64,000 nucleotides of DNA, from the NCBI GenBank assembly GCA_023374025.1, contig SIJG01000108.1, positions 387,937-451,936 of the forward strand, given 5' to 3'. The notes beneath the pieces are model-generated. The model worked only from the letters and a program-made list of their open reading frames with translations, had not been told where the DNA came from and ran no database searches. The DNA is from Heterodera schachtii (lineage: Eukaryota; Nematoda; Chromadorea; Rhabditida; Heteroderidae). The position numbers and the translations under genes are program-made. Positions 10,078-20,600 of this stretch are shown here, piece after piece (within the stretch, counting starts at the first letter, position 1; each line of letters opens with the position of its first letter).

Positions 10078-12176
10078 TCACTTTTTCTTCCGCTGTCCGC
10101 TGGGCCCGGGTTTTATTTTCAGACGACCTTTCGCGTTCATTTGACCGGCCGCTGGTGGTGACAACGGTCTAAACGGGAGTAAATGTTACGAGATTAATAA
10201 AAGCAAAAGCTGTTGCCACTCACCCAATGCAATTTCCATAAATCACAAATTGGATTTTGTTCAAATCGTCCAAATTTCCGTCCTCCCACTGAACCGCCGC
10301 CGTCTCCCCAATTGGCCATCGTTTCATTATCAACCGCTCCTTCCATTCATTTTCGTTTGCTTTGGTCAGTGTCAGCTTTTCGCTGGTCCGTTCGTTCACC
10401 AATTCAAATGATTCAATTGGCGTTGCCTTACGAATAGGTTCAAATCGAATTTTGAAGTTGGCAGAAGAAGTGATGGTGGCACGAAGAAATGCCTAAACAA
10501 TATATGAAGCAAAAATTAAAGACAACAATAAAATCAGTCATTAAACTCCCGGTACTTCCGGGTTTTGCCGCCCTCTGAAATTTTTTTTCTAATTTTTCTA
10601 GGCTAATTTTTGATGCTGATCACGAATCCCACATTTAATTTTAGCTACTACGTTTTTTACGTGAGTCCGTGAAATTTTACGAGAAAAAGTTCAAAATTTA
10701 TTTGGGTTCGAGGTTCGAATTAGGTCGAAATGGATACAGGATTCGGATTCGTAAAATCAAAATTTTTCTCGGCGGCCTCTACCGGCACCGACGGACCTCC
10801 CAAAAGTTTTTGGAAATAAATTTTTCAAAACGATGCTTTTTGATCCAAAGTGCTGATTTCTTGTTGGCAAAATGATGATTGTTCAAATTTTTATCTGGCA
10901 GCCCTGCATTTAACGAAATTATGGCCCACCATACTTCTTTGAAATTGTTGACCAATTCTATGATTCCTGACATATAATAACAACGCAATTGCTTCGTCTG
11001 TCCATCTTTTGCCGGAGTGTGCAACCATTTGGACAATGCTTGGCCAGCAGTTGCATTTGGCCCATCATCACCAAGCAGGTCGGGCAACAGCTCAGCAGAA
11101 AGTGAAACAATGTTGAAATCAGTGAGAATTGTTGGCGAAATGAGACGACGCAAATTTTGAAGATGATCACCATCAGTAAAACTCAAATGGCGAATGTTTC
11201 TTGCAAAAATGGGCCAAATTTGACGGGTAAAAACATCCCAAATCGGCTGGACATCAGTGACTTCTGCAAAGGGAATCCACAGAACCAAATTGGTGCCTTT
11301 GTCAAAGATTTGTTGGTTGGAACGAAGGAATGTGATGACATAATGATCAATGTACCTGAAATTTTTCAAATTTTAAGCAATTTCCCTAACGAAAACATTA
11401 TTGAAATTTTCCAAAAAATCTCGGGCGGCGCCTAACGGCAAAAAGTTTTAAATTTGACCGCAAATGGTCAAAATTCGTTATTATTTTTTTTTACAAAAAC
11501 GGCTACAAATTCCTGCTTTTTCTCATCGGCGCTGAACATTTTAAAAATAACATTGGAAAAATAAATTTTGGGATTCGTCGCTCCGAAAAATTTTTTCTGG
11601 CTACGAAGCCAGCCCCTAAACAAATTTATCTCGAAAAATTCTTTTGACTTTTTTTTCCAAAAAGAGGGTCCAACCACGGGGCAAGTATTTTGTACCAATA
11701 ATTCTTTGAATTACTCAATTCGAAGTAAACGAATGCGAATTTTGTTAGGCATCGGACGGTCGGTCAACGGAAATCGAAAATTTTTGGCATTGCTATTCAC
11801 ATAAAGTTTTGTTTTGCCCATCTTGAAAATTAGCAATGTTCTCCAAAGCGTCAATTCGCTTTTGCCATCGAAGTGTTTGTTCACTAAAACATCGAAACGT
11901 GGCGAAAGCAATGCCAATTTGAGGCCGAGTTGAGGACGGTCAAAAAAGGGCAGAATGTCCATCCAAATATCAGTGCAAATCCAGCTGAAATGCGGCAAAA
12001 TGAAATTGATAAATTGCCAAAAATCCTCACATTTTCCTCAAAATTCGTTTCATTTTCTTTGCCACTCGGAAACTTCGCCGATTTCCAATTGATGTCACAA
12101 ATGAACCCATCGATTGCTGTTCATTTTCACAAATTTGGCGGCGGTTGTCGGAAGAAAACTTTACGGGCGGTGCCAT
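10078..12176 (-). CDS. F-box-like protein A (cyst-nematode family), 5 exons
   Basis: Exons on the minus strand: 12176-12031, 11984-11715, 11355-10935, 10492-10224 and 10168-10078. All junctions keep phase and give 398 aa. An F-box-like helix pair near residues 50-85 (WICTDIWMDILPFF, then LGLKLALLSPRFDVLV) suggests an SCF ubiquitin-ligase adaptor binding a SKP1 homologue; this is inferred from the family. The conserved middle has YIDHYVITFLRSNQQIFD, WPIFARNIRHLSF, SPTILTDFN and ALSKWLHTP; the C-terminal part has ELVNERTSEKLTLTK and MKRWPIGETA. The small last exon reads GPLSPPAAGQ and ends in a basic tail (GQRKKK). It is a tandem paralogue of gene B, with the same intron positions and phases. 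The N-terminal exon (MAPPVKFSSDN) is basic and poorly conserved. A second copy of the start-codon region lies 240 bases upstream (ATG at 12422). Confidence 0.85.
10774..11440. repeat. GC-dyad repeats inside introns of F-box-like gene A
   Basis: Copies of the CGGCGGCGCCTA..CGGCACCG dyad family lie at about 10769-10793 and 11420-11437, in the third and second introns, each in AT-rich sequence resembling that around the copies at 15.7 and 15.9 kb. They show that gene A's introns have been invaded by this repeat. Confidence 0.6.
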
Positions 12177-12448
12177 TGGAATAATTTTGCTAAATGGAAG
12201 TTTAAAAAATAGGCTATTGGTCTTTTTCGCTTTTTTCGGGAGGGCATTCATAAATTTATCATGCTTTTTGGTGCTTTTTCAACATCTTGGAGCTCATTTG
12301 AGCCAATTTGCACGTTTTTGCCTTCATATTTGTCCAAAATGATCAATTCTTTAAGTCAAAACAAAAAATATTCGAAAAATTCTGTCGGAAGAAAACTTCT
12401 TCTTTTGGACGGGCGGTGCCATTGAAATAATTTTGCTAAATGGAAGTT
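12146..12448 (-). repeat. Direct duplication of the F-box-like gene A start region
   Basis: About 60 bases (12146-12212) reappear at 12383-12448: tgtcggaagaaaactt, acgggcggtgccattg and aataattttgctaaatgg are shared. On the minus strand both copies place ATGGCACCGCCCGT after the same leader. The upstream copy reads MAPPVQKKKFSSD, then diverges without a donor I can recognise. It is either a relic of partial gene duplication or an alternative first exon. Confidence 0.75.
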
Positions 12449-12808
12449 TTTTTTTAATTTAAGGCTCGAGTACAATTATACAGTTTTTAGATGCCTCAAT
12501 GAAAAAACCAAAGGAGGGACGGTAAAGTTTAGGCATCTATTGCACTTTATGAGTTTAAACATTTTGCTTCATTACTTAGTCCCACAAAAAGGGGGATTGT
12601 TTGAGTCATGACCAATTTTTTCGTCAATTATCGGGCCAGTTTTTGGGTATTTAGGTATTTGTGCACTTGTTGATGTTTCTTTTAGCGTAAATAAGACTTT
12701 TATGCCACCATTTTGAAATGAGTTTATTTTCGCTCCATTTTGACAGTGCACGTAAAAAAGCGAACGATTAGAAAACCCACAAATTCCAAGGCTTAGATTT
12801 TTTAAAAA

Positions 12809-12937
12809 ATGAAGAAGACAATCTTCGGTAATAATTTGAGCAAAAAAATTGAAGAAATGTATGAAAATACGAAAGAAAATGCCAAGGAAGAAACGGCAAA
12901 AATGGAAAAAGCAATTGAAAATGCGTCAAATTTATGA
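12809..12937 (+). CDS. Possible 42-aa charged helical peptide
   Basis: An ATG frame of 42 codons encodes a very charged, probably amphipathic helix (NLSKKIEEMYENTKENAKEE) with E/K heptad-like spacing. It ends in TGA, and no splice signal extends it clearly. No family is recognised. It could be chance, a remnant of a longer coiled-coil gene, or a short peptide gene. Confidence 0.15.
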   Translation: MKKTIFGNNLSKKIEEMYENTKENAKEETAKMEKAIENASNL

Positions 12938-13664
12938 AGAAAAAGGTCTGAAAAAAGAATATGATGACAAATTTGGCACTTTATTTCGATGCCATTTTCG
13001 TAATTTTTTTTTGGCGTCACAATTTTTTTTTTATAAATTTTAGTAAATGACTAAAAAACGCAAAAAAAAAAATGGTATAACATTTAAAAAAAAATATGAT
13101 TTTATTAAAAGATATTATTAAATTGATGCATAAAATAAGTTTTCTCATAGTAACCAAATGTTCTTTAAAAATTCATAGCAAATTAAGAACAAAAGCAATA
13201 TTAATTAAATTGGTAGTTTTTATTTCAAAGCATATTTCTCAAAATTTTCACATAAATCATCAGTTTTTTCCTCATTCACTAATTTTCAAGAATTGACCAA
13301 GGTTCCAAAAAATAGAAATTTTCGGTAAAAAATCTCTATTCGTATTAAAAAAAAACTCAAAATTAAAAAAAACAAAATATGCATCTAGGCTTTTTTATGG
13401 AAAAAAGGCCGGGATCGGGATTTCGGCAAAGCTTAATTTGAGTCTCATCTCGGCCTGTAAAACTAATCTTTGATGATTGCTTTTGTCCAATTTTGACTGT
13501 TTTGAACAAATTCGTATTTTTTGCAAATCCGATTTATTTACCTGAACACATATTTGTGATTGTTCTTCATAAAATACATATTATCACTGATGATGAATTA
13601 TGATCGATCATTTTCCAATTCATTCATTTATTTCTTCTGCTGATCACTTTTGTTGTTCTGTCCG
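12938..13664. other. Gene-free stretch between F-box-like genes A and B
   Basis: AT-rich with poly-A/T runs. No exon, inverted repeat with target duplication, or RNA gene is recognised. It contains the downstream region of gene B. Confidence 0.4.
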
Positions 13665-14956
13665 TCACTCATTGTCAGAAGACGCCCCTTTTTCGATGCT
13701 TTGTCCCGCTTCTTCTTCTGCTGCTGGTGGTGACAATGGCCTTTAAGTTAAGCGCAATTAAACAAAATCAATCGTTTTTTAAATTTCTCACCCAAAGCAT
13801 TGTTTGACACCGGAAAGCCAAAAGTCGACAGTGTTCAAATGATCCCAATTTTCGACTTCCCAATTTATTGCTGCCGTCTTCCCAATTTGGCATCGCTTAA
13901 TTATCCATTGGTTGGCCAATTCATCTTCGCTTGCTTTGGTCAGTGTCAGCTCTTCCTTGGTCCGTTCGTTCACCAATTCGAATGGCACCATTGACGTTGG
14001 CGACGGCGCACGAACAGAAAAATGAATTTCGTAGCTTACGGAAGTGATGGCACGGACAAATTCCTAAATATTTGGAAACGGAAAATCAATGGTTCTGCAG
14101 AAAATGTGACGCCCACCTCCTTGAAATTGGTGACCCAATTGAAGTTTCCTTGTTCGTCAAATGATTGGCAACTCAATCGCTTCAGTTGGCCATTTTTTCT
14201 CGGTGTGTGCAACCATTTGGACAACGATTGACCAGCTGAAGTTGCATTTGGCCCATCAAAATCAGCAATTGCATCGGGCAACAGAAAACAGGAATTGATC
14301 GAATTAATGTTCAGATCAGTGAGAATTGTCGGCGAAGTGTTGCGACGCAAATTGTCCAGATGATCACCATCGGTAAAGGCCAGCCAATTAATGTTTGTCG
14401 CAAAAAAGGGCCACATTTCTCGGGCCAACAAATCCCATATCGGCTGAACATCGGCGGTGGGTGAAGAAATCCACAAACCCAAATTGGTGCCTCTGTCCCA
14501 AATTTGTTGATTGGAGCGAAGAAATGCGATAACGGAGTGATCGATGTACCTGAATTTGACAAACAAATTGCTCGGTGTTTATATATTGAACTGTTTGAAT
14601 TACTTAATATGAAGGCTTTTAAAGCGCAATTTGTTTGGCAGCGGACGCTCGGGCAATGGAAATGCCACCGAATTGGCATTGTCGGTAAACACAGAAAAGT
14701 TCGGCACCGCAGCAACAGCGTCTTTGCAAATTATGATTGTTCTCCAAAGCGTCAATTCGCTTTTGCCATCAAAATGTTTGTCCACCAGCGCATTGAAACG
14801 GGGCGAAAGCAATGCCAAATTGAGGCCGAGTTGGGCATGGTCAAAAGATGGGAGAATGTCCATCCACACGTCGTTGCAAACCCAGCTGAAATGTGAAAAA
14901 AGTTTAGTGAAATAAATGAAGAATTTGTGACTTTAAATTCCCTACCGTCGGTTCAT
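13665..14956 (-). CDS. F-box-like protein B (tandem paralogue of A), 5 exons
   Basis: Exons on the minus strand: 14956-14946, 14885-14604, 14549-14117, 14063-13792 and 13740-13665, phase-consistent, 357 aa. The F-box-like start is WVCNDVWMDILPSF followed by LGLNLALLSPRFNALVDKHF. Further blocks are YIDHSVIAFLRSNQQIWD, MWPFFATNINWLAFTDGDHL, SPTILTDLN, SLSKWLHTP, then EFVRAITSVSYEI, ELVNERTKEELTL and IIKRCQIGKTA. The last exon begins GPLSPPAAEEE and ends acidic, unlike the basic tail of gene A. The first exon is only 11 bases (MNRR); this start is chosen because the donor phase matches gene A, but an upstream start is possible since ttgtgacatca, coding in A's first exon, lies just upstream here. 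It probably acts as an SCF adaptor (family inference). Confidence 0.82.
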
Positions 14957-15670
14957 TTTGTGGTAATTAGCACAATTTGCCTTATTCAGAATGATGTCAC
15001 AAAGGGAGAATAATTTTGTTAGAAATGTTTTTTATAATGAGAAGAAAACCGAAAAACAAACATTTTTATAGTCAGCAGGAAAACGGTTTTGATGAATATT
15101 ATTTGTACATTCGTTGAAAAATTCACCAAAGATTCAAAAAGTATGGTCAAAAAAATGCAAAACAGCTAAAATTATTATTTTTTCTGAATTTTTTGACGAT
15201 CAAATTATCGCATACAATCACTAACCATTTTACGGGCGAAATTGGTAAAAAATTAGTCATTTTTTGGAATTTTTGTGTACAGAGAGACACAGGATTTTTC
15301 CAATTTTTTAACACCTCTTTTCCAGGGCTCACATCCGTCCTTGAATGGCAAGGACGTCCTTGAAATTGGGCCCTCTATCTTAAAAATAAAAAATGTCCTT
15401 GGATGCAAGGACGTCCTTGAAAATGAGCATTTGGAAAAGTTTTTAAAAAACTCAAAGAAATTTGATAAATTTTTGTAATTTTTAATAATATTTTGATTAA
15501 TTATGCATTATGTCAATAAAAATGTAAATTTTTTCTCAGGTTGAGAATTTTTGAAATTTTGTGGCATAAAGTCACTATTTTTCTTAAAGAATTAGCCCAA
15601 AACCGCAAGTTTTGGTCATTTTTGGACAAAAATCTGTAAACAAATCGCATTAAAAATTACAAATTTTTCT

Positions 15671-15694
15671 CGGCGGCGCTTATCGGCACCGCCG
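15671..15694. repeat. GC-rich 24-bp dyad, copy near 15.7 kb
   Basis: CGGCGGCGCTTATCGGCACC then GCCG is a dyad: CGGCGGCGC pairs with GCACCGCCG (G-T allowed) around TTATCG. It is flanked by AT-rich sequence (aaatttttct on the left) that is shared with the copy at 15907. Confidence 0.8.
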
Positions 15695-15906
15695 GTGCCT
15701 TTCTTTCTATTTTATAAATGCTTAAAAATGATCAAACCTATTAACAATTTCTCCCCACCCACCAAATTCCCAAAAAATCTTTCGGATAAAGCGTCCCGCA
15801 AGAAAAGTTGTGAAAAGTAAAAAATGTTTATCGCTATTATCTCAAAATCCGCATTTTTTGATGAAAATCTGTTAACAAATTACACTCTTATTTTTAAATT
15901 TTTCCC

Positions 15907-15930
15907 CGGCGGCGCCTATCGGCACCGCCG
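15907..15930. repeat. GC-rich 24-bp dyad, copy near 15.9 kb
   Basis: CGGCGGCGCCTATCGGCACC then GCCG, followed by GA and about 15 C residues. This is the reference form of the dyad. The flanks (aaatttttcc on the left, gaaattttttggaaaa on the right) match the flanks of several other copies. Confidence 0.85.
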
Positions 15931-16748
15931 GACCCCCCCCCCCCCCCCTGTTCGCCTGAAATTTTTTGGAAAAGCGCGCCTCAAAAGAGGCATATGCCGT
16001 AAAAATGAGGAAATTAACAACAGAAAAAAAAACATTGCATATAATAAAAATTTTAAATGTCTTTGGATTTCATGAATTTTCCCAGTTATGTCCTTGCAAA
16101 TCGGCATACCCGTCCTTGGGAACGGAGCATGGACGATGGGAGCCCTGCTCTTTTCGCAACTATGTATTTTGCATCACTTGGTTCATTTGCACTTTTTGAG
16201 GAAATAATTTAGAATTTTTCAAGATTTTTAGCACCTAAAAATCCCGTCTAGCGATGAGCGCCATTTTGATGTCGGCGTGAAGCAAAAGCATTTACATGCA
16301 AATGATTTAGGCTTTTTTGGCACAAGTGGTGCGCACAGAACAAACACATGCTTAAACTGTTTGATCGCTTTTTAATGACCCCAAAATACATTGTTGGATT
16401 TGTGAAGTTGAGTTTGACTTATATAAAGTGAGTTTTTTAAAGAGTATGCCGCTGTTTTTGTCTGTTGATAATTGCCAATTTAACCTTTTTTGTTTTTTTT
16501 CATTTAATTTTCTGAAGAAAATCCATTGCTTTAAGCCCTATGGTGAATTTTCACGAGCAGAAAAGCTAAAAAGTCGTTCTTTGTTTGACATAATGAATAA
16601 ATTGTGCTTGTTTTTATTTTTAAAATTTCTTAAATTGTTACTTTAAATTTTTAAGTTATAGCGCCACATACATTCCCATTAAACACCAAATACGCAAAAT
16701 TAATTTTACATGGTCCGATTTTATTCAAATATGTACATCAATAATCAC

Positions 16749-17115
16749 TAGGGCCCGGATTTGTATGGATTTCCATATTTTTTTTTGCACACTTCTTTCG
16801 GCCTAAAACAACATAAATAGCATTTTGGAAAAAATATCAAAAATTGTGCAAAAAATTTAATTATCAACATTCGCTTAAAAATGATTTTTACAAAAATTTA
16901 CTAATTTTTGCAGTTTTTTTCTAACTTCAATATTTCTGTAAATAATAAATAAAAATTTCTACATTGTGGAATTATATAATTTATGAATTAAAATAGTTTT
17001 TTCGTTCTTGACAAAAAAATGATTTTTTTTTTGTCCATATTTCGTCCATATTTTGCGATTTTTTCGTCCATAATCCATTTTATGGGTTTTTTTGTCCATT
17101 TAAATCCGGGCCCTA
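16749..17115. mobile_element. hAT-type MITE with GTCCATATTT phrases
   Basis: TAGGGCCCGGATTT at the left is inverted as AAATCCGGGCCCTA at the right. The 8-bp duplication ATAATCAC is perfect (16741-16748, 17116-17123). Degenerate TTTGTCCATATTT phrases fill the right part. Truncated relatives lie at about 50553-50900 and 58609-58700. Confidence 0.9.
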
Positions 17116-17211
17116 ATAATCACAAGTCAAATAATCAGCAGAAATTTGCTAAAAATTAAAAAACAGGTGTGTTTAATGTATGTTGATGTCTTTCTTATCA
17201 TTTGTTACCAT

Positions 17212-17846
17212 TAGGGCTGGGAATTTAAGTCAAATGACTTTTTTTTTGCTGACTCTAAATGGCCTTAAAATGACTTTAAAAGTGTTCTAAACTCTGTTTG
17301 AAGCTTCTAACATGTATGTTTTGGTGACTTTTTTTGACTTTTTTACACTTTTGGGATTTTTAGGGCTTTTTTGCGTTTTTATGACTTTTTTCGTGACTTT
17401 TTTTGACATTTTGAGACAAAATTTGAAATTCATCAAAGAAAATGTCGAAAAATACAAAGAAAATTCCGAAAAATAAAATTTCGATCGATAAAAAGGCAAT
17501 GAAACCTGATTGAATTTTTTCTTAATTGTTGGAAGAATCTCTTTTTATGCCTATTTTATGTACCTATTTATAAAATTAAGTGTCTAAAAATATAATCAAA
17601 ATGTTTTTCTATAAATTATAAATGGATTTTTTTTAATTTTCGCATAACTTTTCAGGACTTTTTTGCATTTTTTCATGCTTTTATGAATTTTTTTTTGTAA
17701 CTTTTTGGCTATTTTTTCAGGACTTTTTTCTATTTTTCGTGACTTTTTTACGATTTTTATGACTTTTTTGTGACTTTTTAGCGATTTTTTATGACTTTTT
17801 TAGTCGACTTTTTGGAGATTTTTCGTGACTTAAATTCCCAGCCCTA
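17212..17846. mobile_element. hAT-type MITE with GACTTTTT phrases
   Basis: TAGGGCTGGGAATTTAAGTC is inverted at the right end (GACTTAAATTCCCAGCCCTA). The 8-bp duplication GTTACCAT is perfect (17204-17211, 17847-17854). More than 15 degenerate TGACTTTTTT phrases fill both subterminal regions. No coding capacity. Confidence 0.92.
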
Positions 17847-18037
17847 GTTACCATATCTTGTTTTCAAAAATATTATCATTGCCCCGTTTTCCAGCAGTGG
17901 CATTTTTTCCGCTCATGGTCCAATCCATCCAATTTTCTTTCGCCAACAGCCCAAACATTGACAGTTTGGCGGCTAATGAAATGAATATTTACTGATGAGT
18001 TAGCGGAAGATATTTAAGTAATTAAAATAACAAAATT

Positions 18038-18095
18038 AAATATACCGTATTTAATTGTAATATACCGTATTTAATTGTAATATACTGTATTTACT
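18038..18095 (+). repeat. Short tandem repeat of ATACCGTATTTAATTGTA
   Basis: Two and a half copies of an approximately 23-base unit (atataccgtatttaattgta). The unit includes the CCGTATTT motif found at the ends of the 6917-8875 element. Confidence 0.7.
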
Positions 18096-18257
18096 GAAAT
18101 TTGTGTCATACCCATTTCCTGTTTGCTCTATTTTGGCTAGGTTTATTTCAAATTTTTAACTTACGTTCCAAAAATATGGCTCAATCGGTTCCTTATCGTG
18201 TTCTAAAAGAGAAATTTTTGTTAACAATCGCAAAACTAAGTCATTCCAATGCTTTTC

Positions 18258-18500
18258 GAATTTCCCGAGACACGAGTTCTTCAACACCAAGACTCAATAG
18301 AAGTCGGGTCCTATCGACTTTTATCGATACGTGACCGAAAATTTCCCGAGACTTGTTGGCACTAACCAGCCCGGTGTATCTCCCAAAAAGCCGAGACTTT
18401 TCTTAAGCTGAGACCGAATATTTCACAGGATTGCTCGGCACGTGTCAGTCCCGGAATCTCGCAAAGACCGAGACTTTTTTCTAGTCGAGACACAGATTCT
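18258..18500. repeat. Cluster of CGAGAC phrases
   Basis: Tcccgagac, gccgagactttt, accgagactttttt and gtcgagacac recur here. The same phrase family appears near 21510-21570 and 26165-26260. It overlaps the 3' end of F-box-like gene D, so the last exon of D may have been lost to or covered by it. Confidence 0.6.
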
Positions 18501-18535
18501 CGAGTAGCATCCAGCAACTATATAAATGTGCTCAC

Positions 18536-20600
18536 CATCATTTTTATTTTGGCAAAGATAAACATCGATTCTGTGGTCCATGGACGGAAAATTGTCGACC
18601 ATTCCGACAACTTCTGTCTCCAAGTCAGCTCGTCGCTTCTCGTCCCACTCAATTGGGCACCGTTTCAAAAAATATCTGGTCCCCAAGTGATTGTGCGAGA
18701 GTGAAAGGCGTTCCCGAGTTCGACCATTGTCCAGCACAAAAGTTGCATTTTCACCAAAAAATTGGGTAATTGTAAGCACATAAGAGACGGATCTTTTGGC
18801 ATTGATAAAGTACTTAAATGGGACAAAATTAAGCCAAATTAGTATTGAGATACATGAATAATAATTATCATAATCAAAAATTCTGGTCAAAAATAATAAA
18901 TAAATTTTTGAGATATTTTTAAGAAAATGTTTCATTTCTTATGGGTGTTGGGTCGAGTCTTACAAATTAGGGGGTGTATTTTTCGAAATTTTTTGGGTCG
19001 ATTCTTATGGTATTTTTGTTAACAAATTTTGGCAAAACGCCAAAATAGTTTTTTTCGAAATTCTTTAGGTTTTTAGGTGCTAAATAAAAAAAAGTTGCTA
19101 ATACCTAACTCGAAAACTAGCTTAACAACAACAGAGAAAACATACTTTTCCTGTGTTTCAGATTATAGGGAGCTCAGGAAAAAAATAAGTAAAAAAACTA
19201 ACAATATTCGCCTTAGTAATTATCACACGTATAACAACATTTAGGCATTTACTTTTTTGAATTCTTCCAAGCTTTTTTTGATGCTTTCAGGCGCTGAAAG
19301 GTCACCATAAGAAGCATTGTAATAGAGATTCTTCGGGCGGCCATCGCCCGCGGGGGTGTGAAGCCATTTGAAAAGTGCTTGGCTCAGATTTGTTGCTGCT
19401 GCGTTCGCCTCCGCGAATGGCACTGCCTCGGGAAAATTTAGGGACGAGCAAATTGAGTGCACATTGGCACAATCATTTAGTAACAGCGCCGGGGTGAAGT
19501 GGCGCTGAATTGCTGGAAGGAAAATGTGGCAAAACTCAGAGCAGGCGCAGAGCGCCCGAGATTGGGCTCCAAGCGGTGTTTTGGCGCCCGCTTCTTAGCA
19601 AAAAATTGAAATTTTGAAAGCGGATCCGACAATTAGACCAGAGCAATTGCTGAAACTATAAAAAAAGAGCACCGACGTCCTAAAAATCGGACGCCAAATG
19701 CAGGTGGCACAAAAGACTTAAAAATAGGCACACACAAACAATGCCCGTGCCCAATATGTCTACCGGCTGATTGGGCAGTTAGCCCTTGCCCGATGCCGTA
19801 CAAATGAAGCTCCACAACATTGTTGGCCACCATTGGCCACAGCTCGCTCATCAGCAACTCCCAGCTCGGGTGCTTTGTCTCTTCAATGTTGCACCGAAAA
19901 CGAATTTTGTGGCGACAAAAAACGGGTTGAAAATGGCGCAGAAATGCGATGACGCCATGGTTGATATATCTATGGCATATTGAATGGTTGTTAGGCTATA
20001 ATATTTCAAGAAAATGAGTGGAAAATTTTTTGAAATTGTGCCTAATTTTTATGGAAATTATTTTTTAAAATTTGACCTGGGTTTTTACGGATTTGTTTTT
20101 TATAGCAAGTTTGAGATTAGGCAATAATTTTTAAGGAAAATCTATGAATTTGGGCCAAATTTTCCTGGTAGATTTCATAGCATCATAAATCAACAACTTT
20201 TTCTCCCCCTCCTCCTCCCCCTATTTTTTTCCTTATACACTCATGGTGGGTTCTCATTTGAGTGTACTACAATATCCCACGTTATTTGGATGCTTTTGAA
20301 ATCTGTTATGCCAAGCGGAAGTGGTGACACGGCGACGGGAAATGTGACGGCTTTCTGCGCGTCTTGGTAATCCTTGACAATGTCCAACATCCAATCAATG
20401 CCCTCCTTGGCACGGCGAATTTGAATGTGGCCAACTGTCCACAGTTTTTGTCTCAACAAATGGTCGGCCACCGCGTTGAATTGGCCGCTGACCAGCGCAA
20501 TTTTGAGACCGAGCATTACAGGCCCAAAGAAGGCGAGCACGTCGTAGCAAACATCGGCACATAATTTACTGTAGTGGATTTTGAAAAAAATATTTGCCAT
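18536..20600 (-). CDS. F-box-like protein D (divergent family member)
   Basis: Exons on the minus strand: 20600-20281, 19969-19764, 19512-19253 and 18812-18536, phase-consistent. The F-box-like start is KLCADVCYDVLAFFGP then LGLKIALVSGQFNAVADHLL, with an ATG at 20600 close upstream. Further blocks are YINHGVIAFLRHF, LWPMVANNVVELHL, ALFKWLHTPAGDGRPKNL, YFINAKRSVSYVLTI, TRERLSLSHNHLG and FLKRCPIEWDEKR. Intron positions match A and B, with one extra intron in the middle. The end is unresolved: a good donor (GGTGAGC) follows 18536, but no GPLSPPAA-type last exon was found downstream; reading through would stop at 18423 within CGAGAC repeat sequence. Intact in every exon seen, so probably functional, or recently dead. 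Role inferred as a ubiquitin-ligase adaptor. Confidence 0.75.

Larger units (their letters stand above)
14957..16748. other. Gene-free stretch with dispersed repeats
   Basis: No exons recognised. At 15333-15423 the palindromic phrase CAAGGACGTCCTTG occurs twice with variants (a related CAAGGACGCCC is at about 377). Two copies of the GC dyad lie at 15671-15694 and 15907-15930, the second followed by a run of C. The frames here are short and have no family match. Confidence 0.45.
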
